From: JBPOJN01 sp052033505
Lineage (GTDB): Bacteria > UBA10199 > JACPAL01 > GCA-016699445
Direction of reading: 5' to 3'
Assembly: GCA_052033505.1 (NCBI GenBank)
Contig: JBPOJN010000020.1
Coordinates: 1-64,000, forward strand
DNA length: 64,000 nt
The translations under genes were made by a program, and so were the position numbers. Below the pieces are notes generated by a model. The model had not been told where the DNA came from. It was given only the letters and a program-made list of their open reading frames with translations, and did no database searches. This document shows, piece after piece, positions 35,201-43,901 of the stretch (position 1 is its first letter; every line of letters begins with the position of its first letter).

Positions 35201-38200
35201 ATGAAGACGTAGCGCTGAAAACCCTGTCGGGAAAAACGGACGGCCAAGGTCGCGGGGCCGTAGAGTTTCAAATCCCCAAAGGAGGCACCTATCGCTTCCT
35301 CGCGAAGGGCAAAGACAAACACGGCAACCAAAACCAGTCGTCCACGACCGTCTTCGCCTGGGGCGAAGGCTACGTACCCTGGCACTTGGACACATTCGAA
35401 AAGCTCGAACTCGTCGCGGACAAGACGTCCTATAAAGTCGGCGACACCGCAAAAATCCTGGTCAAATCGCTCGTGCCCGTCACGAAGGCCTTGCTCAGCT
35501 ACGAACGCGGCCGCGTGTTGGATTATAAAGTCATCGACCTCGGCGGAAACGCCGGTCACATCGAGATCCCGATCACCGAAGGCATGATCCCGAATTTCAA
35601 CGTCAGCGTGGTCGCCCACGTCGGACGCGGATCCGGCGGTACGGACGCCCATCCGCCGCTTCTGTATTTCGGCCAGGCGTCCGTCGCCGTCTCTCCCGAA
35701 TCGAAGAAACTCTCGGTCACTCTGACTCCCGACCGCACGGGGGACAAAGGCGAACCGCCGGTCTACAAACCGGGTGACAAGGTCACGGTCAAAGTCCAAA
35801 CCAAGGACCCGTCCGGCCGCGGCGTGAAATCCCACGTGATCGTCAGCGTTGCGGACGAGTCGGTCTTGAGGCTCTTGGATTACAAACTCCCGGACTTGGT
35901 GAAGAAATTCTACTACTCGCGTCTCCCGGGCGTTTCGACGTCGTCTTCGCTGGTATCGTTCAAGGCCGGCGACGCGGGCACTTCCGACGCGAAAAAACGC
36001 CGCATCTTCAAAGACACAGCTCATTTTGAAACCCACCTGACCACGAACGACCAAGGCGAAACGGAATTTTCGTTCACTCTGCCGGACGACCTCACAACCT
36101 GGGTCGTCGAAGCGCTCGCGGCGAGTGATCCGCTTCCACGCGCCGTGGCCGAGACGGAGAAAAAAAGCACGCCGAATTCCCAGGCCGCTCTCGATGCGGA
36201 TCTGAATTTTTCCGATCATCACTTCGTCGGAAGCGAACGTGCGAAGATCATGACGACGTTGCCGGTCTTAATACGCATGGCCTTTCCGCGCTTCGGGGTT
36301 TGGGGCGATCAGATCGAAGGCGCCGTCATCCTGAACAACCGCACCAACCGCGAGATCAAGGGCTCGGTCCTCTTGCAAGCCTCAGGCGACGCGCGCTTGA
36401 AGAAAGACTTAAACGAAGAAAACCTTTCGTTCTCGCTGTCACCGAAATCCGAAAAATCCCTGCCCGTTTCCCTAAACGTCATCGCGGCAAACTCGGGCCT
36501 CAATCTCTCAGCCACGGTCCAAGACGATGCGGGCACGGCACTCGACGCGGTCGAAATGAAACTGCCCGTCTATGACCGCTACGCCCCGGAGGTCGTCGCG
36601 GCCTCCGGCCTCGTCGGGCCCGACGCAGCGGAAGCGAAGGAACAAGCCGATTTCCCGAAACGCCTCTCCACCGAAAAAGGCGGCTTGGACATCTCTCTGA
36701 AATCCTCGATCGCTTTCGCGGCCGCGCCATCGCTGCGCGCCCTGATCGATTATCCCTGGAACTGCTCCGAGCAACGTTCGTCCTCTCTCATGGCGCTGCT
36801 GATCGCGCGCGATTTCACGAAACGTTTCGGCGAAAAATATTTCGATGAGCTGGCGCCTTTTCCTCCGGCAGTCTTGAAATCCATCAGCGGTCTCGCGGCG
36901 AAACAAAAACTCATCGATCAAAAAATCGCCGGCATCATCGAAGAGCTGCAGAAAAAATATCTGGTCGACTACGGCGTCCGCTACTGGCCCGAAAGTCCGT
37001 CTCCGGACCGCATCGCTAGCGCTCAAGTTTTAGTCGCCTTATCCTGGGCCCGGGCGGAAGGATTTTCGGAGGTCTGCGATTCCTGCCTGACGGACATCCG
37101 CGATTCCTACCTGCGTCCTGAAATCCAGAAATTCGCGAAAGAAATGAGCTGGGACCAAAAGGCCTTCACCGCCTGGGCACTGACCTACGCGGACGCCCAG
37201 CCTTCCGAAACGGCCTTGATAGAAGACGTCGCGGCTCACGCGCGTGATTTGAGCGTCTCGGGCCTTTCCTATGTTTTGATGGCCATGGAAAAATCGGGCA
37301 GCTCCGGAAGCGTTTCAGAATCGCACCAAAAAGTCGTCGACCGTCTCCTGTCGCTCGCCAAGCAAGAACCGCGGCACACGAGCTGGCCCGCGTCTTCTTT
37401 CTTTTATTCCAGTTCCCAGAAAAACACGGCTTTGGCCGCTTTGGCGCTGCTGAAAGACGATGCGGCCCGCGGGTCCGTTTTAAACCCTCAGATTGCGCGC
37501 GCGGCGGCGTTTCTCTTAAACGGCAAGAAAACCAACCCGAACATCTCCACGCAGGACAGCCTCTACGCGTCGTGGTTTCTCTCCGAACTTTCGAAGTCCA
37601 TGAACGAAGACCGCACCGACTTCCGCGCGACCGTGACGGCCGCCGATAAGACGCTGTTGGAAAAATCCTTTTCTAAAAACGATTTGTTGGAAATCGCCCA
37701 GGCGCGTCTCTCAGCGGGTGAGCTCCGCGACCTTCCGCAGCCCTCCGACGTCGTTTTCAAAAAATCCGGCGACGGGACGCTGTACTACGACATGACGCTG
37801 AAATACTACCTGCCGCCCGATCAAACGCCCACACGCGAAGAAGGCCTGATCGTCTCGCGCGAATATTACGCGATCGACGATGCGGAGGAAAAAGAGCCTC
37901 TGACGGAGTTCAAGGTCGGCGAGAACTACCGGGGGCATCTGACCTTGGTCCTCCCCCAAGAGATGAATCACGTCCTGATTCAAGACCTGCTGCCGGCCGG
38001 TTTCGAAGCCGTCGACATGACGCTCGCGACCAGCTCGCGCGCAGCGGCCCTTCAAGCGACCGCGGCGGAGGTGCCCGAACGGAACTACGATCTCGATACT
38101 TATCTTTATGATGACGTGGTGACACAGGAGGAATTTTACGCGGACTACGCGTTCGAGCATCGGGAGATCCGGGACGACTCTCTGGTTTGGTCCGACACGT

Positions 38201-38349
38201 ACATGCCCGCGGGCGTCTACCACTTGCGCTATCCCGTCCGCGCCACGACGGCGGGTGAATACCTGCAGCCGGGCGCGACGGCCTTCGCGTTCTACGAACC
38301 CGAAATCTTCGGCCGCAGCCGCACGCGGAGGATTGAGATTGAAAAATAG
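32212..38349 (+). CDS. bacterial alpha-2-macroglobulin with intact thioester
   Basis: The 2045-residue protein starts with a membrane anchor (VIVVGTLLGLGVLAAGGLLI) rather than a lipobox, so it should face the periplasm while tethered to the inner membrane. A long series of macroglobulin beta domains is visible (for example YLYTDRPIYRPGQKVHYSAF, a family hallmark at ~640-665). The thioester motif is Cys1518-S-E-Q (YPWNCSEQR), followed by the helical thioester domain and a receptor-binding-like C-terminal domain. Such proteins trap proteases that enter the periplasm. Genetic pairing with pbpC (8 bp upstream) fits peptidoglycan repair after outer-membrane breach. Confidence 0.95.
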   Translation: MKKTVIVVGTLLGLGVLAAGGLLIHKLGFFKPTIRGDLSVLSYAPQGANVPISADGITVMFNKPIVPLTALDEGRGKSVPLKITPDVDGKFFWLGTQGFIFRPEKPLDPATIYHVELPDGLVSLDGYRLQKKIAWNFETVAPRLLTWEPSTSQTLIPKFASVFLRFNIAMDRDDVEKKLAAADEATGQALSTKKKFEWEDDDHAVRVTFTDELPWNSSIVLMLPAGARAKKGTLGLSSPTKVTYTTPEKILSVKEVNFFDFEEGKNTILTPGQETPAPQGAIVCYKFNQPLEKASFQEAFSVSPKKQPYFSFSGIQYRQIVDPARTDGRLKDIEGYSNACISFMDDYDTKYTFSIDPKKIRSLSGVPAEDGGETYNVATSSAKPEIHSLLTKNILSYSGPEGSMAIPYRATNVDSVTVRLYPLSDKKLYNEGLRDLRVTPPQEDDVAKVPSLSDLPLPLDAQTWAIDSTKSPAWTESQIPVSAAKNASQKFTVDLAALPQKPGPGLYLVEILAHPRTDMNAGSLSDEVRISLSTYAIVQVTTAAIAIKHEIDHVLVWVTDIETGKPLANIPTHVTLYEEGHHRQVIAEEATVSTNAEGVGILKIKPGKNLHVCADIIQPGNESYSCEPEHEISGYRALLKPGPHYYAYLYTDRPIYRPGQKVHYSAFVREVKEGRYFSVPAGTPVQVSLTNAEWTKVMDNTSITLEPGGVFGGAYDIPSDEDVPRGDYNLSVTVGEQTFSRTFVVSSYRKPSFKVDVKTKSAEILSREKIDADVQGHYFFGAPMRRAKTTWSIMATTYLFSPEGYEDYAFFDPDLLQAHSDANGDSYSGDYEYDVVSSSAAGEVAYPEDAGQGEDPRGSKSYASSEGFLKNDQGKDVVDQKTVLSEGGLANIRYTPDLAKYPTSQKLSVEANVEDPSHQLVSSSEDVIVHKAGIYFGVKPEKWVYGEKEKAVIDVVTVDTLGKPAPKTSFTVDVVRREYKYIETRTAGGYWELKFEHEDVALKTLSGKTDGQGRGAVEFQIPKGGTYRFLAKGKDKHGNQNQSSTTVFAWGEGYVPWHLDTFEKLELVADKTSYKVGDTAKILVKSLVPVTKALLSYERGRVLDYKVIDLGGNAGHIEIPITEGMIPNFNVSVVAHVGRGSGGTDAHPPLLYFGQASVAVSPESKKLSVTLTPDRTGDKGEPPVYKPGDKVTVKVQTKDPSGRGVKSHVIVSVADESVLRLLDYKLPDLVKKFYYSRLPGVSTSSSLVSFKAGDAGTSDAKKRRIFKDTAHFETHLTTNDQGETEFSFTLPDDLTTWVVEALAASDPLPRAVAETEKKSTPNSQAALDADLNFSDHHFVGSERAKIMTTLPVLIRMAFPRFGVWGDQIEGAVILNNRTNREIKGSVLLQASGDARLKKDLNEENLSFSLSPKSEKSLPVSLNVIAANSGLNLSATVQDDAGTALDAVEMKLPVYDRYAPEVVAASGLVGPDAAEAKEQADFPKRLSTEKGGLDISLKSSIAFAAAPSLRALIDYPWNCSEQRSSSLMALLIARDFTKRFGEKYFDELAPFPPAVLKSISGLAAKQKLIDQKIAGIIEELQKKYLVDYGVRYWPESPSPDRIASAQVLVALSWARAEGFSEVCDSCLTDIRDSYLRPEIQKFAKEMSWDQKAFTAWALTYADAQPSETALIEDVAAHARDLSVSGLSYVLMAMEKSGSSGSVSESHQKVVDRLLSLAKQEPRHTSWPASSFFYSSSQKNTALAALALLKDDAARGSVLNPQIARAAAFLLNGKKTNPNISTQDSLYASWFLSELSKSMNEDRTDFRATVTAADKTLLEKSFSKNDLLEIAQARLSAGELRDLPQPSDVVFKKSGDGTLYYDMTLKYYLPPDQTPTREEGLIVSREYYAIDDAEEKEPLTEFKVGENYRGHLTLVLPQEMNHVLIQDLLPAGFEAVDMTLATSSRAAALQATAAEVPERNYDLDTYLYDDVVTQEEFYADYAFEHREIRDDSLVWSDTYMPAGVYHLRYPVRATTAGEYLQPGATAFAFYEPEIFGRSRTRRIEIEK

Positions 38350-38391
38350 CCGGTGCATCTACAAGTCGATAGAACACTTTTTAGAAAATCT

Positions 38392-38408
38392 ACCTCAAGG
38401 CTTGAGGT
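38392..38408. repeat. palindrome downstream of alpha-2-macroglobulin
   Basis: ACCTCAAG-G-CTTGAGGT is a perfect inverted repeat with 8-bp arms, 43 bases after the stop of the macroglobulin gene. There is no T-run after it on the plus strand, so it is not a canonical intrinsic terminator, but it could stabilise the mRNA 3' end or be a regulatory site. The rest of the gene-free stretch 38350-38526 shows nothing else. Confidence 0.35.
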
Positions 38409-38526
38409 TTAAGACGACTTCATGAGTCTTTTTGGAAGATTCGTTTCATAATATTCGTTTTCCGGTCCCAATTGGCCATTGATTTTACCCATCATCATGG
38501 AATTTCTCTCAATGTGACATGAGCTG

Positions 38527-39087
38527 TTACGAAAATAAAAAACCCTCTTTATTAACCTGAACTTGTTTCCATAGTCCTTGTCCGATCTGCAGCGACAACG
38601 ATGCGTCCCGACCCAAAAGACAACAGGCACCTGTCCATAAATTCAAAGTCTTCTGCACATCAGGAGGACGCAACTGAGAGGTTCCGAAGGATTTTACGGG
38701 TTCTCGGGCTATTCTGAAAAAATATTCAGCTGCTAACATAGCGGCATCGCTTAATCCTATCTCTGCACCGCGTGCAATGCAGCACCGTAAGTATTCGGTA
38801 AAAAGATGACCACCCACGATCCGATTACTGATATCCGGAAATTCACGGGATACATATCCAGATTCCCTTGAAAACCAAGGTACGTTTAACTCACAGCAAG
38901 CCTGGGCGATGGCGAAGGCTTCCTCTCCTTCGGGGATGTATCCTTTTTGCTGAAAGCCCAAAATTTTTGTCATGTACTTTTGGCCCAGAGTTCTTGCCTC
39001 TTGCCCTCCTTGGGCTGCCCATTCCAGAAGTCCTGCAGCATGCGCCAGGTAACTCCCCCGAGAAGTATCCATTTGTGCAGTATTCAT
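38527..39087 (-). CDS. hypothetical helical protein
   Basis: From ATG 39087, with AAAGGGG 5 bases upstream, the product is 186 residues. The frame extends further upstream to 39192 but without a better ribosome-binding site. It is cysteine-containing (EYLRCCIARGAE, LWTGACCLLGRD) and mostly helical, with a TPR/Sel1-like feel (FAIAQACCELNVPWF, AAMLAAEYFFRIARE), but no canonical repeat motif. It sits in an AT-richer stretch between the macroglobulin gene and the relic region at 39.2-39.6 kb. Function is unknown. Confidence 0.55.
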   Translation of the reverse strand: MNTAQMDTSRGSYLAHAAGLLEWAAQGGQEARTLGQKYMTKILGFQQKGYIPEGEEAFAIAQACCELNVPWFSRESGYVSREFPDISNRIVGGHLFTEYLRCCIARGAEIGLSDAAMLAAEYFFRIAREPVKSFGTSQLRPPDVQKTLNLWTGACCLLGRDASLSLQIGQGLWKQVQVNKEGFLFS

Positions 39088-39167
39088 TTCGTCCCCTTTC
39101 CAAATCATGTGATTTCGGGACGAGGCTTTGGCAACCGAATGAAGCAGATGCGAAGAATGCGACGCGA

Positions 39168-39203
39168 AGGATAAAAACGAAGAAACCCGCATGAATCGCG
39201 GGT
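39168..39203 (-). terminator. candidate intrinsic terminator
   Basis: On the minus strand ACCCGC (39203-39198) and GCGGGT (39190-39185) pair around ATTCATG-type loop bases, followed by TTTCTTCGTTTTTA. It lies 19 bases after the stop of the small minus-strand ORF at 39222-39458, which is consistent with it ending a transcript from that relic region. Confidence 0.5.
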
Positions 39204-39221
39204 GTGAAGGACTTTTAAATT

Positions 39222-39510
39222 TTAGGCTTCGTTTTTCAGGGGAATGGTTCCGCTTGGAATTGGGGCTGTCTCAAAAAGACATCTTTTTGAGACGTAGATC
39301 CAGAATCGAACATCGACATCGTGTGTATTCTCGGGAGAATATAAAAAATGTTGCCAGATAAAATGAAGTCTGCAGAACGAAGGATTTAGATTAAAAATAA
39401 GCTTCCATTCGTTCCCAACACTTTCACTACCCAAAGTTCCGCGTTCAATTGGCCTCACGATCTCCGTTCAGCAACACCTGAAGGCGGGTTTTCGTGTTTT
39501 TGCGACCCAT
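39222..39510 (-). pseudogene. AT-rich relic, possibly a decayed HipA-like gene
   Basis: From ATG 39510 the minus strand reads MGRKNTKTRLQVLLNGDREA and then a stop. This opening (basic start, then L-x-V-x-x-N-G) resembles HipA N-termini. A second frame (GTG 39458 to 39222, 78 residues) continues with RGTLGSESVGNEWKLIFNLN and further sequence that I do not recognise. Two HipB-type operator sites lie just upstream at 39584-39628, and no hipB or full hipA gene is present. The 39193-39609 gap thus seems to hold the remnant of a toxin-antitoxin locus. The HipA resemblance is short and weak. Confidence 0.3.
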
Positions 39511-39583
39511 CAGCTTTTAATTTCGGTTTTTTTGCGGGAAATGTGCCCAGACGGGGTTTTTGAGCATTTTCGGCATAATCAAA

Positions 39584-39628
39584 AATCCCCTTTAAGGGAT
39601 AAATCAAGTTTATCCTTTATGAGGGATA
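39584..39628. promoter_or_regulatory. two HipB-type operator half-site pairs
   Basis: TATCC-N8-GGATA occurs exactly at 39611-39628. A near copy, AATCC-N8-GGATA, lies at 39584-39601, 27 bp away centre to centre. TATCC-N8-GGATA is the binding consensus of the HipB antitoxin in E. coli, where it occurs in tandem before hipBA. The second site overlaps the end of rsmE. No hipB gene is visible in the window. Confidence 0.45.
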
Positions 39629-40380
39629 TTCGGACGGCTACAAGAAAGCTGCATCAGTTCGATCTGGGCCAGCAGCGCCGTCACCGCATTCTCGACACGG
39701 TGAATGGTCCGGCCGAGAGATACGACTTGAAACCCCCGGCTTTCGAACGCCTTCACTTCCGGCGTGATCCAGCCGCCCTCGGGGCCGACGGCGCAGAGAA
39801 TGCCGGAGGCACCCGCGGGCCGTGCCAGCGGCGTCTCCCAAAGTGTGATCCGGCTTTCCGGATGCGCCAAAATGCGGAGGTGTTCGTCTTGGGAGACTTC
39901 TTCCAAAACCGATCGGAATTTCGGGAAAAATTTCACTTCTGGGACGAACGTCGTCGCGCCTTGTTCCATGCCCAAATAAAGATGCCTCTTCCACGAGTCG
40001 TCCTTCAGCAGGCTGGAGGAGAAAAAACTCTTCTGCACGCGTTCGGAACCCGTCAGTAAAAGCTGGCGGATCCCGACGGCGCCGGCGATCTCCAGGACTT
40101 TTTTGAACGTCTGAGGCCGTGGCAAGGCCAATATCAACGAGACCAAGGGCGGGGGCGGTTGCGTACGCGGCAAATCCACTTCCAGCGTCACCGTGTTTCC
40201 ATCTTTTTCGCCGAGCTCGGTGACGATTCCCAAACCGACGCCGCCTCCGGCAAGACCGACTTTGAGCACCTTGCCGACCGTCGCGCGATGCACCTCGCGG
40301 ATGTGCGCGGCACGGTCGCCGGTCAGGCGGACAGCGGTGCCGGAGACGAAATCGGAAGGGAATACCAAGATCAGATTCAT
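39610..40380 (-). CDS. rsmE: 16S rRNA (uracil-1498-N3)-methyltransferase
   Basis: The 256-residue protein is a full-length RsmE. The N-terminal PUA-like part (AHIREVHRATVGKVLKVGLA) is followed by the SPOUT methyltransferase domain with the knot motifs ILCAVGPEGGWITPEVKAFE and FQVVSLGRTIHRVENAVTAL. It methylates U1498 of 16S rRNA near the decoding site, using SAM. The C-terminal ~10 residues (SRPNIPHKG) run into the HipB-like operator region and are probably not conserved. Divergent from mgtE, with 94 bp between them. Confidence 0.93.
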   Translation of the reverse strand: MNLILVFPSDFVSGTAVRLTGDRAAHIREVHRATVGKVLKVGLAGGGVGLGIVTELGEKDGNTVTLEVDLPRTQPPPPLVSLILALPRPQTFKKVLEIAGAVGIRQLLLTGSERVQKSFFSSSLLKDDSWKRHLYLGMEQGATTFVPEVKFFPKFRSVLEEVSQDEHLRILAHPESRITLWETPLARPAGASGILCAVGPEGGWITPEVKAFESRGFQVVSLGRTIHRVENAVTALLAQIELMQLSCSRPNIPHKG

Positions 40381-40474
40381 GGGCTTCGACTTCTGGCGAA
40401 CGGCGGGTCGCGAATCAAGCGCACTTTTCGCTTTTTTGTATTGAATTGTGAAAATGCTTCTCTATTAGACACGC

Positions 40475-41812
40475 ATGCCGTCTACGGAAGTCCCGATAAA
40501 AACGCCCTCGCGCTTCGGCGTCCACGACCTGGAAGAAATCTGGTCCTTGCTGTCGTCTTTCGAACGCATGGAGGGCCTGCGCGCCCTGCCGAAATCCGAG
40601 GCTTTGAGTTTTTTCAAGAATTTAAGCTCGCACGATCAAGCCACGCTGATCCTGTCCCTCCCGCACGAGCGGCGCCTCACGTGGGTGCATGGATTGGCGC
40701 CCGACGACATGGCCGACATGCTCCAGGAAGTTTCCCCGGAGGAACGCCGCGCCCTGATGGCGCAGCTCGACGAACTCACGCGCAAGGAAGTCAGCGCCCT
40801 GCTCGCGTATTCGGAAGACGTCGCCGGCGGTCTCATGAATCCGCGCTACATCCGCCTGCGTCCGGAAATGACCGTCGAAGAAGCCTTTGGTTACCTGCGG
40901 CGCCAGGCCCAGGGCGAAGTTGAAAATTTTTACGCGGCCTATGTCTTGGGAAGCGACCAGAAATTATTGGGCATCGTCAGCTTCAAAAATCTTTTTTCCG
41001 CGCCCTACAACACCATCATCTCCGACCTCATGTTGACCGACATCGTGACCGCGCCGGAGAACATGGATCAGGAAAGCTTGAGCCGCCTTTTCAAACAGCA
41101 CGACTTGGTGGCGATCCCCATCGTCGATACCGAAGGTCACATGAAAGGCATCGTGACCTTGGACGACATCGTGGACGTCGTCCAGGAAGAGGCGACCGAA
41201 GATATCCATAAGATCGGTGCTACCGAGTCCTTGAATGCACCGTACCTGCAAGTCGGTCTTTTCGAAATGGTGCGCAAACGCGCTTCGTGGCTGTCCGCGC
41301 TTTTTTTGGGTGAAATGCTGACCGCGACCGCGATGGCTTTCTTCCAGGAAGAAATCGCTCGCGCCATCGTGCTCGCGCTTTTCATTCCTCTGATTATTTC
41401 AAGCGGCGGCAATTCCGGCTCACAGGCCACCACTCTCATTATCCGCGGCATGGCCTTGGGCGACGTGAAGCTCCGCGATTGGTGGCGCGTTATTCAGAGA
41501 GAACTCGCCGCGGGATTGTTTTTGGGAATGATCTTAGGATCGATCGGCTTCATCCGCATCATTCTATGGCCGGGGAAACAGGCTCTGTACGGAGAACACT
41601 ACGTTTTAGTGGCAGTCACGGTTTGCTGTAGTCTGATCGGCGTCGTACTTTTCGGGACCCTCGCGGGATCGATGCTACCGTTCTTACTACGCCGCTTAGG
41701 CTTCGACCCCGCCAGCGCCTCGGCCCCCTTCGTGGCGACCTTGGTCGACGTCACCGGTCTCGTGATTTATTTCTCGGTCGCACAGGTTACTTTGTCGGGT
41801 ATCCTGCTTTAA
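40475..41812 (+). CDS. mgtE: MgtE-type magnesium transporter
   Basis: The 445-residue protein has the three MgtE parts in order. An N-domain of helical superhelix type comes first (HDQATLILSLPHERRLTWVH, then LAPDDMADMLQEVSPEERRA). Two CBS domains follow (SDLMLTDIVTAPENMDQESL, then HDLVAIPIVDTEGHMKGIVT with LDDIVDVVQEEATEDI). Five membrane helices end the protein (ISSGGNSGSQATTLIIRGMA, then PFVATLVDVTGLVIYFSVAQ). CBS and N domains sense cytosolic Mg2+ and gate the pore. Frame and start are clear. It is convergent with the photolyase gene, with a 19-bp gap. Confidence 0.95.
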   Translation: MPSTEVPIKTPSRFGVHDLEEIWSLLSSFERMEGLRALPKSEALSFFKNLSSHDQATLILSLPHERRLTWVHGLAPDDMADMLQEVSPEERRALMAQLDELTRKEVSALLAYSEDVAGGLMNPRYIRLRPEMTVEEAFGYLRRQAQGEVENFYAAYVLGSDQKLLGIVSFKNLFSAPYNTIISDLMLTDIVTAPENMDQESLSRLFKQHDLVAIPIVDTEGHMKGIVTLDDIVDVVQEEATEDIHKIGATESLNAPYLQVGLFEMVRKRASWLSALFLGEMLTATAMAFFQEEIARAIVLALFIPLIISSGGNSGSQATTLIIRGMALGDVKLRDWWRVIQRELAAGLFLGMILGSIGFIRIILWPGKQALYGEHYVLVAVTVCCSLIGVVLFGTLAGSMLPFLLRRLGFDPASASAPFVATLVDVTGLVIYFSVAQVTLSGILL

Positions 41813-41831
41813 TTCGCTGGAACATCTTTCT

Positions 41832-43262
41832 TCAACGGCGCTTATAAACGTCCAAAGCTCGGACCCGCGCGGCCGCGTGGTCGACGATCGGCAGAGGATA
41901 GGTTTGTCCTAAGACCACGCCGGATTTTTTCAAAATCTCTTGGGGCGCTTTCGACGGGGAGTGGATCCAGTCCTTCGGGAGCTTCGCGATCTCCGGGATC
42001 CAGCGGCGTATGTAAGTGCCGTCCGGATCGAATTTCTCGCCTTGCGTGGTCGGATTAAAAATCCGGAAAAACGGCGCCGCATCGGCTCCGCAGCCCGCGA
42101 CCCACTGCCAGCCGAGCGTATTATTCGCCAGATCCGCGTCCACGAGCGTGTTTTCGAACCACGCCGCCCCTTCGCGCCACGAAATCAGCAGATCTTTGAC
42201 CAAGAACGAAGCCGCGATCATGCGCACGCGGTTGTGCATGAAGCCGGTGGCCCACAGCTCGCGCATGCCGGCATCGACGATGGGATAACCCGTGAGGCCT
42301 TTCTGCCAAGCGATCAAGGCGGTTGTATTTTGAAGCCATGCGAAATTTTCGAACTCCTGGCGCAAGGGCCGGTCGACCACGCGGGGGAAATGATAGAGCA
42401 GGTGATACGCGAATTCGCGCCAGCCGACTTCCTTGAGAAACGTCTCCGCGCCGCCGATCGATCCTGACACTCGATGCATCGTCTCCGAAACCTCGTGATA
42501 AATCCGCCGCACGCTGATTTCGCCGAAGTGCAGATGCGGCGAGAGACGCGACGTACCGCTTTCGGCGGGATAATCGCGTCGCGTGCGGTACTGTGAAACT
42601 TCCCCCAAGAACCGTTTGAAGTTCCGCGAAGCCCCGGCTTCTCCGGGCGTCCAAGACGTCAGGAGATTTTCGTCCCAACGTATTTCCGGCAACAATTTTA
42701 AAGATTCCAATGTGTCAGAAACGGGCCAATTCTTAGGCGCAGGTATTTTTTCCGGCGTGGGGCGGGGTTTCGGAGGCGGCGTCAGCGATTGCACGGCTTT
42801 CCAAAAAGGCGTGAAGACCTGAAAGGGACCGTCCGATTTTTTCTTCACGTCCCAAGGTTCGTAAAGCAGCAACCCATTGAAGGATTTGGCTTCGAGACCC
42901 GCTTCCGAAAGTTCTTTTTTAATCTCTTGATCGCGTGCAATGAGTTTCGGTTCGTAGCGTCGGCACCAGTATACCGCTTCCGCGCCGGTTTCTTCGATGA
43001 GTGCTCGCAACGTCCGCAACGTCGGTCCGCGCCGAAAAATCAATCGTGCCCCACGGGCGCGGAGATCTTTTTCCAGCGCCTGCAGAGAATGATGGAGCCA
43101 GACCTGAGAGGCTTCGGCCCGCTCCCCGAAATCGTCCTCGTTCGGTTCATGAATATAAACGGGAATGACCGGCCGGCCGCTTTCCATCGCCGCCGTCAAC
43201 GCGGGTTGGTCAGAAAGACGCAGATCGCGGAAGAACCAAACTAAGACCGGATTATTTGCCAT
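41832..43262 (-). CDS. phrB: deoxyribodipyrimidine photolyase (CPD class I type)
   Basis: The 476-residue protein starts with the photolyase alpha/beta domain (PVLVWFFRDLRLSDQPALTA) that binds an antenna chromophore. The C-terminal FAD domain has WREFAYHLLYHFPRVVDRPL, then TGYPIVDAGMRELWATGFMH, NRVRMIAASFLVKDLLISW and DADLANNTLGWQWVAGCGAD with the following Trp-rich tail. It repairs UV-induced cyclobutane dimers with blue light. The neighbouring peptidase-like gene overlaps its start by 11 bases, so the two may be one operon. A light-exposed or surface-water habitat is suggested. Confidence 0.93.
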   Translation of the reverse strand: MANNPVLVWFFRDLRLSDQPALTAAMESGRPVIPVYIHEPNEDDFGERAEASQVWLHHSLQALEKDLRARGARLIFRRGPTLRTLRALIEETGAEAVYWCRRYEPKLIARDQEIKKELSEAGLEAKSFNGLLLYEPWDVKKKSDGPFQVFTPFWKAVQSLTPPPKPRPTPEKIPAPKNWPVSDTLESLKLLPEIRWDENLLTSWTPGEAGASRNFKRFLGEVSQYRTRRDYPAESGTSRLSPHLHFGEISVRRIYHEVSETMHRVSGSIGGAETFLKEVGWREFAYHLLYHFPRVVDRPLRQEFENFAWLQNTTALIAWQKGLTGYPIVDAGMRELWATGFMHNRVRMIAASFLVKDLLISWREGAAWFENTLVDADLANNTLGWQWVAGCGADAAPFFRIFNPTTQGEKFDPDGTYIRRWIPEIAKLPKDWIHSPSKAPQEILKKSGVVLGQTYPLPIVDHAAARVRALDVYKRR

Positions 43263-43746
43263 AAAGCTGCCTCACCAAACTCGATTCGCGGCGGTAGAAT
43301 CCTTCCGTGTGAAAAGACACGGGCAATTTCAAAAGCGCATAGTCGAGATGGTGTCCCACTTCGTGCATGAGCGTGCGAAAAAAAGTCTTGGGCGCGACGA
43401 CGTCCTGTTTCTGTGCCGTGCGCATCCAGACGGTGATTTTGGGATGGATCCACTGCGGGCTGCGTTCGTAGAGGCCGTGCAATTCGCCCCAAGTTTTCGA
43501 AGGTCGTCTTTCCAAAACCGTGACCTTCGCCGGAGCGAGCCCTAAAGAACGCGTGATATCGGTGACCAGCGCTTGGGCGGATTCCTCCGTGCGCCAGCGG
43601 TCTCCGAGAGACAACATTTCGAGCAGTGTGTGAATGCGGAGCTTAAACGCTTCCGGTTGAGAAATGGAAACCGTCACGACTTCGTTGCTGCGTTTGTAAA
43701 TTTTTTTCTGAAGAGGACTCAAACGTCGGTAGTACGAGAAGGCCAT
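43252..43746 (-). CDS. zincin-like metallopeptidase
   Basis: From ATG 43746 (MAFSYYRRLSPLQKKIY) the product is ~164 residues. It contains the zincin motif TLMHEVGHHLDYALLKLPVS (HExxH with a third histidine later in FHTEGFYRRES). The upstream frame to 43887 is probably untranslated, being low-complexity. The gene overlaps the photolyase start by 11 bases, so it is its upstream operon partner. The family resembles small uncharacterised metallopeptidases seen next to DNA repair genes, but the substrate is unknown. Confidence 0.7.
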   Translation of the reverse strand: MAFSYYRRLSPLQKKIYKRSNEVVTVSISQPEAFKLRIHTLLEMLSLGDRWRTEESAQALVTDITRSLGLAPAKVTVLERRPSKTWGELHGLYERSPQWIHPKITVWMRTAQKQDVVAPKTFFRTLMHEVGHHLDYALLKLPVSFHTEGFYRRESSLVRQLYGK

Positions 43747-43901
43747 AAAAACCTTTTCGGCCAAGATGCGACGGGAGTCAATTTTTGACGCGCTGCATGT
43801 TTCGGAAGGACGAATTTTATCCGAAATGCCGCAAGACCGTTGACGCGCTCCCGGGAGGAGGGTTATTTCTTTCTTCTCAAACGACATCTTGAGGAGGCCC
43901 T

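Noticed and set aside
34861..36222. Long minus-strand open frame (453 codons) inside the alpha-2-macroglobulin gene
   Set aside because: It is antisense to a clearly real gene with family motifs, and its composition (R/V/F/D-rich) is that of a GC-rich shadow frame.
39460..39530. Possible T-box or other leader RNA in the AT-rich region upstream of the relic ORF
   Set aside because: No conserved T-box element or specifier loop; only a short weak stem. The HipB operator and decayed-gene reading explains the stretch better.
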